DNA from: Mycobacterium simiae
Lineage (GTDB): Bacteria; Actinomycetota; Actinomycetes; Mycobacteriales; Mycobacteriaceae
Length of the DNA stretch: 34,140 nucleotides
Direction of reading: 5' to 3'
Assembly: GCF_008370645.1 (NCBI RefSeq)
Contig: NZ_VTZN01000038.1
Span: forward strand, 1 to 34,140
The position numbers were made by a program, and so were the translations under genes. Below the pieces are notes generated by a model, which had not been told where the DNA came from, did no database searches, and saw only the letters and a list, made by a program, of their open reading frames with translations. Shown piece after piece: positions 9,780 to 19,800 of the stretch. The number at the start of each line of letters is the position of its first letter. The first letter of the stretch is position 1.

Positions 9780-10447
9780 TAGGCCGAAACCTCCTCGGGA
9801 GTGTTGGCGGCTGTGTTGGCAGCGATGTAGGCGGTGAGTGCCTCAACGCTGAAAATCACGTCGTCGGCGCGCAGCACGTCATAGGTGTTGAGCTGGTCGG
9901 GCGACAGGATGTGCACACCGGGCAGGTTGCGCACGCTCTTGGCGCCGGCCACGTCGTCACGTCCGACGACCACCAAGACCTGCTTGCGGTCGGTCAGTGT
10001 GGCCAAAAATGCCTTAGCACTTTTGGTCGACGGGGTTTGACCCGCCACCAGCTCGGTGATGGCGTGAATGCGCCCGTTGCGCGCCCGATCCGACAATGCC
10101 CCGCGCAACGCGGCCGTGATCATTTTCTTGGGTGTGCGCTGGCTGTAGTCCCGCGGCTTGGGCCCGTGCACCACGCCGCCACCGGTGAACTGCGGAGCCC
10201 GCGTCGAGCCCTGACGAGCGCGACCGGTTCCCTTCTGCCGGTAGGGTTTACGGCCGCCACCACTGACATCGCCGCGCGTCTTGGTCGAGTGCGTACCCTG
10301 TCGCGCCGCGGCCCGCTGCGCGGTAACTACCTGGTGCATCAGCGCGATATTCGCTGGAACGTCGAACAATTCGGCCGGCAGCTCGATGGCGCCTTCGACC
10401 TTGCCGGCCGGCGTCTTGACGTCAATCTTGAGGGTGGTAGCAGCCAT
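9779..10447 (-). CDS. rplD: 50S ribosomal protein L4
   Basis: Exit-tunnel protein; in E. coli L4 also represses its own S10 operon, a mechanism not established in mycobacteria. From the ATG at 10447 it has 222 residues (a GTG one codon upstream is an alternative). The tunnel-lining loop is visible as [20 protein letters not shown] followed by [11 protein letters not shown], with [20 protein letters not shown] after it. The Ala/Thr-rich C-terminal tail is short. It overlaps the rplC stop by one base. Confidence 0.97.
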   Translation of the reverse strand: MAATTLKIDVKTPAGKVEGAIELPAELFDVPANIALMHQVVTAQRAAARQGTHSTKTRGDVSGGGRKPYRQKGTGRARQGSTRAPQFTGGGVVHGPKPRDYSQRTPKKMITAALRGALSDRARNGRIHAITELVAGQTPSTKSAKAFLATLTDRKQVLVVVGRDDVAGAKSVRNLPGVHILSPDQLNTYDVLRADDVIFSVEALTAYIAANTAANTPEEVSA

Positions 10448-11100
10448 CACTTTTCACCTCGCTTGATCGCGCTGCGGACCATCACGAGTCCGCCGGTGCG
10501 GCCGGGGACCGCACCTTTGATCAACAGCACACCGTTTTCGGCATCGACCTTGTGCACCACCAGGTTCTGTACAGTCACCCGGTCATTGCCCATCCGGCCG
10601 GCCATCCGGGTGCCTTTGAACACCCGTGCCGGGGTGGCACAACCGCCGATGGAACCCGGCCGCCGGTGCACCGCCTGGGCGCCGTGAGCAGCGCCCTGAC
10701 CACGGAACCCGTGCCGCTTCATGGTGCCGGCGAAGCCTTTGCCCTTAGAGGTTCCGGTCACGTCGACGTAGCTGCCGTCGGCGAATATCTCCGCCGTCAG
10801 CTCCTGACCGACCTCGTACTCAGTCACGGCCTGCGGGTCGTCGAGCCGCAGTTCGGCCAGATGACGACGCGGGTTAACGCTCGCCGCGGTGTACTGACCG
10901 GTCAGCGGCTTGTTGACCTTGCGCGGGCTGATTTCGCCGTAAGCCAGCTGGACGGCGCTGTACCCGTCACGCTCCGGCGTGCGGATGCGGGTAACGACGT
11001 TCGGTCCCGCCTTGACCACGGTCACCGGCACGACTTTGTTGTTCTCGTCGAACACCTGTGTCATGCCCAGCTTGGTACCTAGAATGCCTTTTCTCGCCAT
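10447..11100 (-). CDS. rplC: 50S ribosomal protein L3
   Basis: Early-assembly protein reaching the peptidyl transferase centre. The 217 residues start [19 protein letters not shown]. The central extension with [17 protein letters not shown] and [19 protein letters not shown] is present. Residue 154 is Cys, the position where C154R confers linezolid resistance in M. tuberculosis, so the wild-type residue is present here. It lies 14 nt after rpsJ. Confidence 0.97.
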   Translation of the reverse strand: MARKGILGTKLGMTQVFDENNKVVPVTVVKAGPNVVTRIRTPERDGYSAVQLAYGEISPRKVNKPLTGQYTAASVNPRRHLAELRLDDPQAVTEYEVGQELTAEIFADGSYVDVTGTSKGKGFAGTMKRHGFRGQGAAHGAQAVHRRPGSIGGCATPARVFKGTRMAGRMGNDRVTVQNLVVHKVDAENGVLLIKGAVPGRTGGLVMVRSAIKRGEK

Positions 11101-11114
11101 TGGTCGCCGATCTC

Positions 11115-11420
11115 CTACTGGATATTGACGTCGACGCTGGCCGGAAGATCGATGCGCATAAGTGCGTCAACTGTCTTCGGCGTCGGATCGAGGATGTCAA
11201 TCAACCGCTTGTGCGTGCGCATCTCGAAGTGCTCCCGCGAGTCCTTGTATTTATGCGGGGAGCGGATGACGCAATACACGTTCTTCTCGGTCGGCAGTGG
11301 CACCGGACCCACAACGCTGGCACCCGTGCGGACGACGGTTTCGACGATCTTGCGCGCCGAAGCGTCGATAGCCTCGTGGTCGTAGGCCTTCAGCCTGATG
11401 CGGATCTTCTGTCCCGCCAC
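11115..11420 (-). CDS. rpsJ: 30S ribosomal protein S10 / NusE
   Basis: Small-subunit head protein that also acts as NusE with NusB in antitermination and in coupling transcription to translation. The 101 residues start from GTG ([19 protein letters not shown]), with AGGAGAAGC just upstream. [20 protein letters not shown] and [15 protein letters not shown] are the S10 signature. First gene of the eleven-gene operon that ends with rpsQ. Confidence 0.97.
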   Translation of the reverse strand: MAGQKIRIRLKAYDHEAIDASARKIVETVVRTGASVVGPVPLPTEKNVYCVIRSPHKYKDSREHFEMRTHKRLIDILDPTPKTVDALMRIDLPASVDVNIQ

Positions 11421-11666
11421 GCTTCTCCTACCTCACTTGAACTCAAGGCCCGGGTCCGGACCTGGTGCCCCCAGCCCGCCGCTAGACCCCGGCCTGGCCC
11501 GGGTTTTGCTAGCACGCGCCGGATGCTGCGCCGCTGTTCACCTGTCGTGGTCCACCGACCCCCGCGGTCGGGCGTGTCGCCCGCACGCAGCCTCGTAGGC
11601 GGCCGAATTGGTCGCGCTCCAAGGATGGGGCCGGACGCGCCCGTGTGGGCGCCGGTCGTGTGCCCG

Positions 11667-11729
11667 GCCAGGCGCGAACCTGGCGCAAGGCAACCTGAAC
11701 AGTATGCCCTAGATCACGGCTCCGGCCAA
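11667..11729 (-). promoter_or_regulatory. Probable SigA-type promoter of the S10 operon, with leader hairpin
   Basis: On the minus strand TTGGCC (11724-11729) and CATACT (11701-11706) are separated by 17 nt, a good housekeeping spacing. Just past the expected start site is an inverted repeat with arms GCCAGG and CCTGGC and a 6-nt loop (11667-11684). This implies a 5' untranslated leader of about 270 nt before rpsJ. The region 11421-11660 contains no gene that I can support. Confidence 0.45.
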
Positions 11730-11857
11730 AATCCCAGGCTAAGTGTCAGTCCGGCGTCAAAGGCACCCCTGCGATATGACCGTGACCGACGCGCAAGCCG
11801 ACATATGGCGATAGATGTAGGGCCAGGTGAGGGCCGCCTGAGCAGCCCTGTGTCAAG

Positions 11858-12000
11858 CCGCGATGTGGCTGCGGCTTTGGATGAGGCATTCGAGGGCTTC
11901 GTGTTGGTCGGGGTGGTAGGCGGCGTCGTCTGCCAGCAGTGCCAGATGACATGGATCAATGCGCGGGCCAGGATGCGGCAATCCGTCCAAGATCACCGAC
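11858..12000 (-). pseudogene. C-terminal remnant of an IS110-type transposase
   Basis: On the minus strand the frame reads RILARALIHVIWHCWQ. After a one-base shift it reads DDAAYHPDQHEALECLIQSR and then stops at about 11858. This matches the typical end of IS110/IS116/IS902-family transposases (R-I-L-A-R-A-W-I-R-V-I-W-R-C-W followed by Y-D-P-x-x-H). No N-terminal DEDD domain or ends are recognisable, so it is a decayed fragment with one frameshift. The interval 12001-12184 shows nothing else. Confidence 0.6.
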
Positions 12001-12184
12001 CTAAGGATGGTGCACCGCTGAACATACGTAGACATGCGCGCCGAGCTGGTCGACCACCACGACAGACCGCGGCCGCGCCGTCGACCCATTGAATCCAGTT
12101 AGCGGAACGCGCCAATCTGGATACTGCGCGGGGCCCGCACCGGCTGCGGGTTCCCGGAGAAGGACTGTGAAAATGCCGGTCCAG

Positions 12185-13198
12185 CTATAACCGGGTCAGG
12201 ACCGGAAATACTGTCTGCATTCCGTGTCGACCCTTGATCTCAATCTGTTCAGCCTCGCCCCACGCGTATTGCGGCTCAACGGCGGCGTGTACGACATCGG
12301 TGACCATCACTGGCGCGCGGCGGCCGCGTCCAGCGATGCCGGCCAGACGAAACGCCAAGTTCGTCGAGTCGCCGAGAACGGCCTCGGCCAATCTCGGCAT
12401 CGCCGTTAGCGCAGCCTTTCCCTGCACCACGGCCCAACCCATATGTATCGGAGAGCCGTCCGTGTGGCGCAACGGCAGCTCCGGTCCGATCTCGTTGACC
12501 AGCCGGTTTGCCGCAAGTGCGAAGTCGATCGCAAGCTCGTTTGCCTGCGGGAGCGCCTGTAACTCCCATACTGCATACAGCGCGTCACCTGCGTAGTGGT
12601 TGAGCGTGCCGCGATGTTCGCGCAGAACGTAACCAAGCTGCTGCCAGAGGGTATGTAAGCTGCGCGCGATCAGCATGACGTCTGTGACCTGCGAAATTGC
12701 CGAGTAGTCGGTGATATCGCCGACAACTAACACCATCGACGCCTCGCTGATCTCCCGGTACGTCAAATCCGGATCGAGCTTCCTCACTGCATTGAACCGA
12801 TCCGTCTGGAACGTCATATCAACCTTGCCGATGCGGATCCGATCATGCGCCTGAATGGGCGCCGGAAAACCGCGTTCCAGCCGCAGCCCGTTGAGCCATG
12901 TCCCATTGGTGCTGCTATCAATCACGAAAGCCTGATCTGCAGCGACATCCAAGCGGATCTCGAAGTGATTCCGCGAGACCGCCGGATCGGGGATCAGGAG
13001 TCTGCGCAGCGCGGTGATCCCCGCGCACTCGCGACCGACATAAAGCTGATCGAAAATCGGCACCACCGAATCGCGACCGCCTATGTGCGCGATCAGATAG
13101 CCCAGCGGTTCAGAAGTCTCCTGACCGCGCCGAGCCGCGTCCAGGTCATCCACACGGGGCCTCCTCGCAGCGATACCAATCTTGTCTGGATCAATCAT
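12185..13198 (-). CDS. FHA domain - class III adenylate/guanylate cyclase homologue
   Basis: Cytosolic protein of about 337 residues. An N-terminal FHA phosphothreonine-binding domain at about residues 45-125 shows VGREC, VSRNHFEIRL and SSTNGTWLNGLRL. A class III nucleotide cyclase domain at about 150-325 follows. The first metal Asp is in VVGDITDYS and the second in LNHYAGDALYAVW. The transition-state Asn and Arg are in GDSTNLAFRL. The usual substrate-specifying Lys before G-D is His (H-Y-A-G-D), so activity or substrate choice may be atypical. I chose the ATG at 13198 (MIDPDKIG); an ATG at 13219 is an alternative, and a 7-bp palindrome lies between the two. Divergent from mmpS. The FHA domain suggests control by Ser/Thr phosphorylation, possibly by the kinase at 16801-19809; this is inference. 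Confidence 0.85.
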   Translation of the reverse strand: MIDPDKIGIAARRPRVDDLDAARRGQETSEPLGYLIAHIGGRDSVVPIFDQLYVGRECAGITALRRLLIPDPAVSRNHFEIRLDVAADQAFVIDSSTNGTWLNGLRLERGFPAPIQAHDRIRIGKVDMTFQTDRFNAVRKLDPDLTYREISEASMVLVVGDITDYSAISQVTDVMLIARSLHTLWQQLGYVLREHRGTLNHYAGDALYAVWELQALPQANELAIDFALAANRLVNEIGPELPLRHTDGSPIHMGWAVVQGKAALTAMPRLAEAVLGDSTNLAFRLAGIAGRGRRAPVMVTDVVHAAVEPQYAWGEAEQIEIKGRHGMQTVFPVLTRL

Positions 13199-13199
13199 T

Positions 13200-13216
13200 C
13201 TCCACGTTTCGTGGAG
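13200..13216. repeat. 7-bp palindrome at the cyclase start
   Basis: Arms CTCCACG and CGTGGAG with 3 nt between them. In the cyclase mRNA this would fold over the GGAG just upstream of the ATG at 13198. It could be an operator in the divergent promoter region, or a translation-blocking hairpin, or coding sequence if the ATG at 13219 is used. Confidence 0.45.
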
Positions 13217-13417
13217 CATCAATTCCGGCGCCGTAGCTCTAGACCTACCTACTCGGCGGATAAAACCGTTTGGTTGAGCTCGTCGCGCGATCCTTTCAAC
13301 CCGAAGTATAGTGTTGCGTGTTGTTTTGTTCACCACGCTAGTGGTTTTTGTAACGGCTTAATTGATTGATATTTAGATCGCCTGGTGGCACCGGATTGGC
13401 GCGTGAACGGGATTGCT
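13217..13417. promoter_or_regulatory. AT-rich divergent promoter region, cyclase / mmpS-mmpL
   Basis: About 200 nt, markedly richer in A and T than the flanking genes, between divergent start codons. It contains an inverted repeat with arms ACCAC and GTGGT (13332-13345) followed by a T-run, a possible operator. MmpS/MmpL genes are often controlled by adjacent TetR or MarR regulators, but none is encoded here. Exact promoters cannot be assigned. Confidence 0.35.
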
Positions 13418-13843
13418 ATGGTCGGAATTCTCAAGCGGGCGTGGCTGCCGCTGGTTATCGCGGCGGCCTTGGTTGTCGGCGGCCTTATCACCTATCGATT
13501 GCATGGAATATTTGGTGCGCGCAGCGTTTCGACGGGTGACCAGGTCGAAGTGATCGTGCCGATAAGTGTAAAGCAGGTGCGGTATGAGGTTTTTGGTCCC
13601 GTGGGCACGGTGGGACTCGTCAACTACCTGGACGAGGACGCTCAGCCGCGGCGGGCGAGTTTCGCCACCCTGCCGTGGTCGCACACGTTAACCACGACCC
13701 TGCCGGGCGTCTTCGCCAACGTGGTGGCCCAGGGCAATAGCGACATGATCGGCTGCCGCATCGTCGTCAACGGCGAGGTCAGAGACGAGCAGTCGGTGAG
13801 CGGCCTGAACGCCCAGACTTTCTGCTTGGTGAAGGCCGCATGA
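13418..13843 (+). CDS. MmpS-family membrane accessory protein
   Basis: Partner protein of an MmpL transporter. About 141 residues from the ATG at 13418, chosen because GGGA precedes it by 7 nt and MVGILKRAWLPLV matches MmpS4/MmpS5 N-termini; upstream in-frame starts at 13385 and 13402 are possible. One transmembrane helix (WLPLVIAAALVVGGLITYRL, about residues 9-28) is followed by a periplasmic beta-sandwich with the family motifs YEVFGPVGTVGLVNYLDEDA, LPWSHTLTTTLPGVFANVVA and GCRIVVNGEVRDEQ. Its end overlaps mmpL as ATGA, so the two are co-translated. In M. tuberculosis such pairs export siderophores (MmpS4/L4, MmpS5/L5) or lipids; the substrate here is unknown. Confidence 0.93.
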   Translation: MVGILKRAWLPLVIAAALVVGGLITYRLHGIFGARSVSTGDQVEVIVPISVKQVRYEVFGPVGTVGLVNYLDEDAQPRRASFATLPWSHTLTTTLPGVFANVVAQGNSDMIGCRIVVNGEVRDEQSVSGLNAQTFCLVKAA

Positions 13844-16692
13844 CCAGCGCTGACGCCGAGCGACCGTTTCTGGCACGTACGATCTGGCGGCTGGCGCTGC
13901 CGATTATCTTGGGCTGGGTGGCGCTCACCGTCATCCTGCCCGTCGCCGCACCCAAGCTAGAAGTGGTCGAGCGCGAAAACACGGTGGCTTTGTTGCCTAA
14001 GAATGCCCCATCGTTGATCGCGATGAAACGCATGGGCAAGCAGTTTCAGGAGTTCGACTCCGACAGCGTCGCCATGGTGGTGCTGGTGGGTGACCAGCCG
14101 CTGGGTGTCGACACGCGCCGCTACTACGACGAACTGGTGAGCCAACTCGAACGCGACACCAAACATGTCCAGCACGTCCAGAACTACTGGGGCGATCTGG
14201 TCACGGCGGCGGGCAACCAGAGCGCCGACAGCAAGGCCGCCTATGTGCAGGTGAACCTCGCCGGTGACCAGGGCGAGACGTTGGCGGACGAGTCGGTGCA
14301 CACCGTCGAAAGCATCGTGGCGCACTCGCACCCGCCGGCGGGTGTCAAGGCGTACGTCACCGGACAGGCACCGCTGACCACCGACACCACCGAGGCCGGC
14401 GACAGGAGCCTGGGGAAGCGAGTGGCGATAACGATCGCCGTTGCAACGGCCATGCTGCTTGTCCTCTATCGCTCCATCAGCACCGTGCTACTCGTGCTCG
14501 GCGTGATCTTCGTCGAACTGGGCACCGCGCGGGCCGCGGTCGCGATAATTGGAAACCTTCACCTAATTGGGTTTACTACCTTCGCCGTCAGCCTGCTCAT
14601 GTCGCTGGCAATAGCGGCCGGCACCGACTACGCGATATTTTTTATCGGCCGGTATCACGAAGCGCGCCGGGCCGGCGAGGATCGTGAGGAAGCTTTTTAC
14701 ACCACCTATCGCGGGGTCGCCAAGGTCGTCTTGGGCTCAGGCCTCACCGTTGTAGGTGCCTTGCTGTGCCTTCGCATAACACGGCTGCCATATCTCAATA
14801 CCCTCGCGATTCCGTGCGCAGTGGGGCTGCTCATCGTGATCGCAGCCTCGCTCACCCTGGTTCCGGCCATCCTCGTCACCGGCGGCCGGTTCGGCCTGCT
14901 TGAAGCCAAGCGACCGGCCAACGTGCGCAGATGGCGGCGCATAGGAACCGCGGTCGTGCGCTGGCCGACGCCGGTCCTAGCCGGCGCCTTGATCGTCTCC
15001 GTCGTCGGGGGGCTCGCCCTACCGGGGTATCGGACCAGCTACGACAACCGCCATTACATTCCGGCTAACCTGCTATCTAATGTCGGAGACGCGGCCGCCG
15101 AACAGCATTTCAGCAACGCACGCCTTAACCCCGACCTACTGCTAATCGAAGCCGACCAGGACCTTCGGGATCCGCGAGACATGCTCGTCCTGGACAGGAT
15201 CGCGAAAAACATCTTCCGCCTCCCCGGCATTGCCCGGGTGCAGAGCATCACCAGGCCCCTTGGATACAACATCGAGCACGGCACGCTACCGTTTCAGATC
15301 GGCATGCAACCGGTCTCCATCAGGGAGAATTTGCAGTATCTAAAGGATCGCACGGCCGACATTCTCAAGATGGGCCGCGACGACCTAGGCACCATGATCA
15401 CGATCTTGGAGCGCTCCTATGACTTGGCGCGCGACCTGACCGACACCACGCATCATCTGGTCGGCACGTCGCAAGATCTGGATGCCATCACCAGTTCGCT
15501 CCGAGACTTGCTGGCTGATTTCGACGACTTCTGGAGGCCGATCCGCAGCTACTTCTACTGGGAAAAGCACTGCTTCGACATTCCACTGTGCTGGTCGCTG
15601 CGATCGGTTTTTGACTCGCTGGACAGCATCAACCTGATCAGCGAAAACATCAAGGCACTGGTGCAGGACCTAGACCACATCGACACACTGGCGCCCCAAC
15701 TCCTCGCTCAGCTGCCGCCGATGATCGCGGTCGCGAAATCCATCCAAGCCACGACATTGACCCTCTACAGCAGTGCTTCGGACCTGATAACCCAAATGGA
15801 TCGCATGACCGACACGACGACGCTGATGGGCAAATTCTTTGACGAGGCGAAAATCGACGACTTCTTCTACATCCCTCCGGAGGTGTTCGATAGCCCAGAC
15901 TTCAAGCGGGGACTCAAACTGCTGGTCTCCTCCGACGGCAAGGCCGCTCGCATCATCATCACCCACGATGTTGACCCCGCGACCCCCGAAGGCATCTCGC
16001 ACGTCGATGCCGAGATCAAGGCCGCGCGCGAAGCTGTGAAGGGAACGCCGTTAGCAAACGCCAAGTTCTATCTCGGCGGCACCGCAGCGACCTTCAAAGA
16101 CATACAGGAATCCACCAAGTACGACGTGATGATCGAGGCCCTGGCGGCCCTGATCCTCATCTTCATCGTGATGCTGGTGATCACGCGGGCCCTGATCGCC
16201 TCGCTGGTGATCGTCGGCACGGTAGTGCTGTCGCTGGCTACCGGCTTTGGGCTTTCCGTGCTGGTCTGGCAGCACCTTGTGGGCTTGCAATTGCACTGGA
16301 TGGTGCTGGCATTCTCGGTCACCATCCTGCTTGCTGTGGGATCTGACTACAACCTGTTGCTGGTCTCCCGGTTCAAGGAGGAAGTCGGTGCCGGGCTGAA
16401 GACCGGCATGATCCGGTCCATGGGCGGCACCGGCGGCGTCGTGACGGCCGCGGGCCTGGTGTTCGCCTTCACCATGGGAGCTTTGGTGTTCAATGAGCTG
16501 CGCACGATCGGGCAAGGTGGCTCGACCATCTGCCTGGGCCTGCTGGTCGACACCTTGGTTGTGCGCTCGCTGATGACGCCGTCCATCGCCACACTGCTGG
16601 GGCGTTGGTTTTGGTGGCCGCTGAGGGTGCGCTCCCGACCTGCACGTGCTGGGGTAACGGCCGGCTCCCCGTCGGCATCGTCCTCGGCTTAG
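13840..16692 (+). CDS. MmpL-family RND transporter
   Basis: Inner-membrane RND-superfamily exporter of lipids or siderophores, driven by proton flow; 950 residues with the two-fold MmpL layout. TM1 is at about 17-37, and the first periplasmic porter domain contains the conserved ENTVALLPKNAPSL. A TM2-6 bundle (about 195-345) carries the Asp-Tyr proton-relay pair (D263-Y264 in GTDYAIFF). A large second periplasmic domain (about 390-765) includes a helical insertion with two Cys around residues 575-581 (K-H-C-F-D-I-P-L-C), as in MmpL4/5-type proteins. A second TM bundle carries D836-Y837 in GSDYNLLLVSRFKEE. It has no long cytoplasmic tail, unlike MmpL3. Overlaps mmpS by 4 nt. The stop codon lies inside a short tandem repeat. 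Confidence 0.95.
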   Translation: MTSADAERPFLARTIWRLALPIILGWVALTVILPVAAPKLEVVERENTVALLPKNAPSLIAMKRMGKQFQEFDSDSVAMVVLVGDQPLGVDTRRYYDELVSQLERDTKHVQHVQNYWGDLVTAAGNQSADSKAAYVQVNLAGDQGETLADESVHTVESIVAHSHPPAGVKAYVTGQAPLTTDTTEAGDRSLGKRVAITIAVATAMLLVLYRSISTVLLVLGVIFVELGTARAAVAIIGNLHLIGFTTFAVSLLMSLAIAAGTDYAIFFIGRYHEARRAGEDREEAFYTTYRGVAKVVLGSGLTVVGALLCLRITRLPYLNTLAIPCAVGLLIVIAASLTLVPAILVTGGRFGLLEAKRPANVRRWRRIGTAVVRWPTPVLAGALIVSVVGGLALPGYRTSYDNRHYIPANLLSNVGDAAAEQHFSNARLNPDLLLIEADQDLRDPRDMLVLDRIAKNIFRLPGIARVQSITRPLGYNIEHGTLPFQIGMQPVSIRENLQYLKDRTADILKMGRDDLGTMITILERSYDLARDLTDTTHHLVGTSQDLDAITSSLRDLLADFDDFWRPIRSYFYWEKHCFDIPLCWSLRSVFDSLDSINLISENIKALVQDLDHIDTLAPQLLAQLPPMIAVAKSIQATTLTLYSSASDLITQMDRMTDTTTLMGKFFDEAKIDDFFYIPPEVFDSPDFKRGLKLLVSSDGKAARIIITHDVDPATPEGISHVDAEIKAAREAVKGTPLANAKFYLGGTAATFKDIQESTKYDVMIEALAALILIFIVMLVITRALIASLVIVGTVVLSLATGFGLSVLVWQHLVGLQLHWMVLAFSVTILLAVGSDYNLLLVSRFKEEVGAGLKTGMIRSMGGTGGVVTAAGLVFAFTMGALVFNELRTIGQGGSTICLGLLVDTLVVRSLMTPSIATLLGRWFWWPLRVRSRPARAGVTAGSPSASSSA

Positions 16693-16725
16693 GCGGGCTT
16701 AGGCGGGCTTAGGCGGGCTTAGGCG
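16686..16725 (+). repeat. 10-bp tandem repeat at the mmpL stop
   Basis: Unit AGGCGGGCTT occurs three times in a row from 16691 to 16720, with partial units on both sides. The mmpL TAG lies in the first junction, so copy-number changes would affect only the 3' untranslated region. The remaining interval to 16800 holds nothing recognisable. Confidence 0.85.
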
Positions 16726-16800
16726 CAGATTTCGTCGCGGCGCCGATCCGCGGTGTCCCGGCGGTCGGCGGAAGGTTCTACGCCACGGTATTGCCTGGTA

Positions 16801-19800
16801 TTAGCTACCGGTTCCGTTGCAAGCGACGGCCACTGCCTCGTCAAAGGTCAATGAATCGCCTTGCTTCCAGGCCGCCTCGAATTCCTGCGGGTCCAGCTCT
16901 TCGCGGGCACAACGTTCGCACTCATCATGGAATCCACCCATGTGGGCGACCATAGTGACCCCGATAGCACGACCTACCGCAGCTGCGGCGGCCATGAGCA
17001 CGGTGGCACGGCGTGAATTGTGGAGCGATCCTGCAACCCAGGCCAGTACCTCGAGCAACTGCGCACCCGTCATCGGATCGTTGACAACCCGAGAAAGCTG
17101 CAGGCCCTGCTGGAGCATTCGCTGGGCGCGTTGTGGCTGGCCTTGGAGCCAACGTCCAGTCCCAACGCCCGCCAACGCGCGGGCCCGATGCTGCGTCTCG
17201 CCGCGGGACTCGGCCAAGGCAAGCCCTTTTTCGAACCAGCGCACCGCTTCGTCTATGTCACCCATCAATTCGGCCACCCAGCCGCTGACCAACATTGCGG
17301 CAGCCTGCGTCTCAAAGTCGTCGGATGCGGTAAGAGCGCGCTGAAGACACTCGCGGGCGCGCTCAAACTCGCCGTCGAGCAACGCGACATAGGCGTCAGC
17401 GCAATCGACCTTGCCCCGCGCCTCTGGGTCGTCCACCACCTGCAGAAGCCGGCGCGCCTCGGCAAGCCGACTGCGAGCCGCTGCGGGTTCACCTTGGTTG
17501 ACATCCGTTAGCGCGGCTTCGCCCAACGCTCGGATTCGCTGGCCGGTAGGTTCGCGCGGGGCAGCGTTCAACGCGAGATCCAGCCAGCGGCGCGCCTCGC
17601 TGAACATGCCGCGGGCAACCCAGATCGTTCGCATGTCGACCGTCATTTGAAGGGCGCTCGCCGGGTCGGCGGTCAGGCTGAACGTCAGCGCTTCGCGTAG
17701 GTTGGGCATCTCACAGTTGAGGCGCTCGATCCACTGGACTTGCCGCGGACCAAATGCTTCGGTCGATGCCTTGGCCAGCAGTTGTTGGTACCACTGGGCG
17801 TGACGTCGGCGCAACAGCAGGTATTCGTCGGTCTGGTCGATGCGTGCCGCGCCATAGTGGCGCAGTGTTTCCAGGAGCCGAAACCGCAGTACACCGTCAC
17901 GCTCGGTGCGGATCAGAATCGACTTGTCCACCAATGCTGAGATCTCATCGAGCCAGTGGTCCCCGCTGAGGTCTGCACCGCAGACATCTCGCGCAGCGTG
18001 CGAGTCGAAGCTCCCGGCGAACACCGACAGTCGCCCCCACAGCTGCTGCTCGGTGCGGGTACAAAGGTCATAGCTCCAGTCCACACAACAGGCCAGAGTC
18101 TGCTGGCGGGGACGGGCGCCGCGCCGGCCGTGGGTGAGCAGCGAGTAGCGATCCGAGAGGCCGTCGGCGATCTCGTCTACCGACATCGCGCGCAGCCGCG
18201 CGACCGCCAGCTCGATCGCCAATGGCAAACCGTCGAGCCGTGCACATATGCCTGCAACCGCGGCCGAATTGTGTTCGGACAACGCAAAATCGGGCACAGC
18301 TGCGCGGGCACGCTGAATGAACAATTGCACCGCATCATAGCCAGCCAACGTACGCAGCGTCGGTTCCTCATCGGGGTCGGGGCAGCTGAGCGGGGCTAGC
18401 GGTAGCACCGATTCACCGTCGGCGTTGATGACTTCGCGGCTGGTCGCCAGGATATGTAGCTGCGGGCACTCCTGCAGCAGGAGGTCGACCAGTTTGGCCG
18501 CGTCGTCGATGATGTGTTCGCAGTTGTCGAGCACCACCAGCGCCTCGCGGCCGACGAGATAGTCGACGAGCACCTCGATCAGGGCTTTGGCGGATTGATC
18601 GCGCACCCCGAGCGCGGCAGCAACCACCTCCACCAACAACGCGCCCTCGCGCAGATCCGCTAGCTCAACTAGCCACACCCCATCGGGGAAGTCGGTTTGC
18701 GCCTCATGCGCGGCGTGCAACGCCAGGGTGGTTTTACCAACACCGCCTACTCCGGTCAGCGTCACCAGCCGCGACGCCGCTACCAACGCACGCAGCTGGG
18801 CCAACTCGGGGCGGCGGCCCACAAAGCCGTTGAGCGGCGCCGGAAGCCAGCCCGTCGTGCCACCGTGCCCCGAGCCCGTAGCCAGCGCGGGCGGCACCGC
18901 CTGGTCGGCTGGCTGGTAGCCCCGCGGCGCCATTTCATCGACGGCCAGGCTACGGTCGGCCTGGAGCCGCCGCAATGCCGCACTCAGCGCCTCCGCCGAT
19001 GGTCGATCCGCGGGCTCACGCGCCATCGCGCTTGCCACCACCGCGGCCACGTCGGCGGGAACGCCGCGGTGGCGCAGGTCGGGCACCGGTTGCTGGGCGA
19101 TGCGCACAAACTGGGCCACCACCTGCTCGCCTTCGCGCCGTTCAAAGGCCGCATGCCCGGTCAACGCCGCGAACAATGTCGCCCCCAGGCCATACACATC
19201 GCTGGCCGCGCTCGGAGCGTGACCGGCGAGAATCTCCGGGGCGGTAAACGCCGGCGAACCGGAAAACACCCCGGTTGTCGTCTTAAACGCGCCCGACACC
19301 CGTGAGATCCCGAAATCGGTCAACGCTGGCTCCCCGTAATCGGTGAGCAAAATGTTGGCGGGCTTGACATCGCGGTGCACAATGCCCAACCCATGGGCCG
19401 CCTTCAACGCCCCTGCCACCTTCACCCCCACCCGCAATACTTCGTCGACTTCCAGCGCCCCCAGCCGTGCGATGCGCCCCTGCAGACTCCCCCGCCGGCA
19501 GTGGGGCATCACCAAAAACGGATGACCGCCCACGGTCTCGCCGATCTGCAACACCGTCACAATGTTGGGATGCCCGGTCAGGCGGCCCATCGCCTGTTCC
19601 TCGCGCACAAAGCGGGGCCGATTCTCATTTACGCCGGCAGTCAGCACCTTGACCGCCACCACCCGGTCCAACCCAACCTGGTTGCAGCGATACACGATGC
19701 CGAACCCACCCCGGCCGATCTCAACGGCCCCGTCGAATCCCGCCGCGCTCAACTCCGCGACGACCGGATCGGCGCCTTCTCGCCATGTTGCGGAGAAGTC

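Noticed and set aside
11058..12092. 344-codon plus-strand frame over rpsJ and upstream
   Set aside because: It starts inside antisense rplC and crosses rpsJ; composition is that of a shadow frame.
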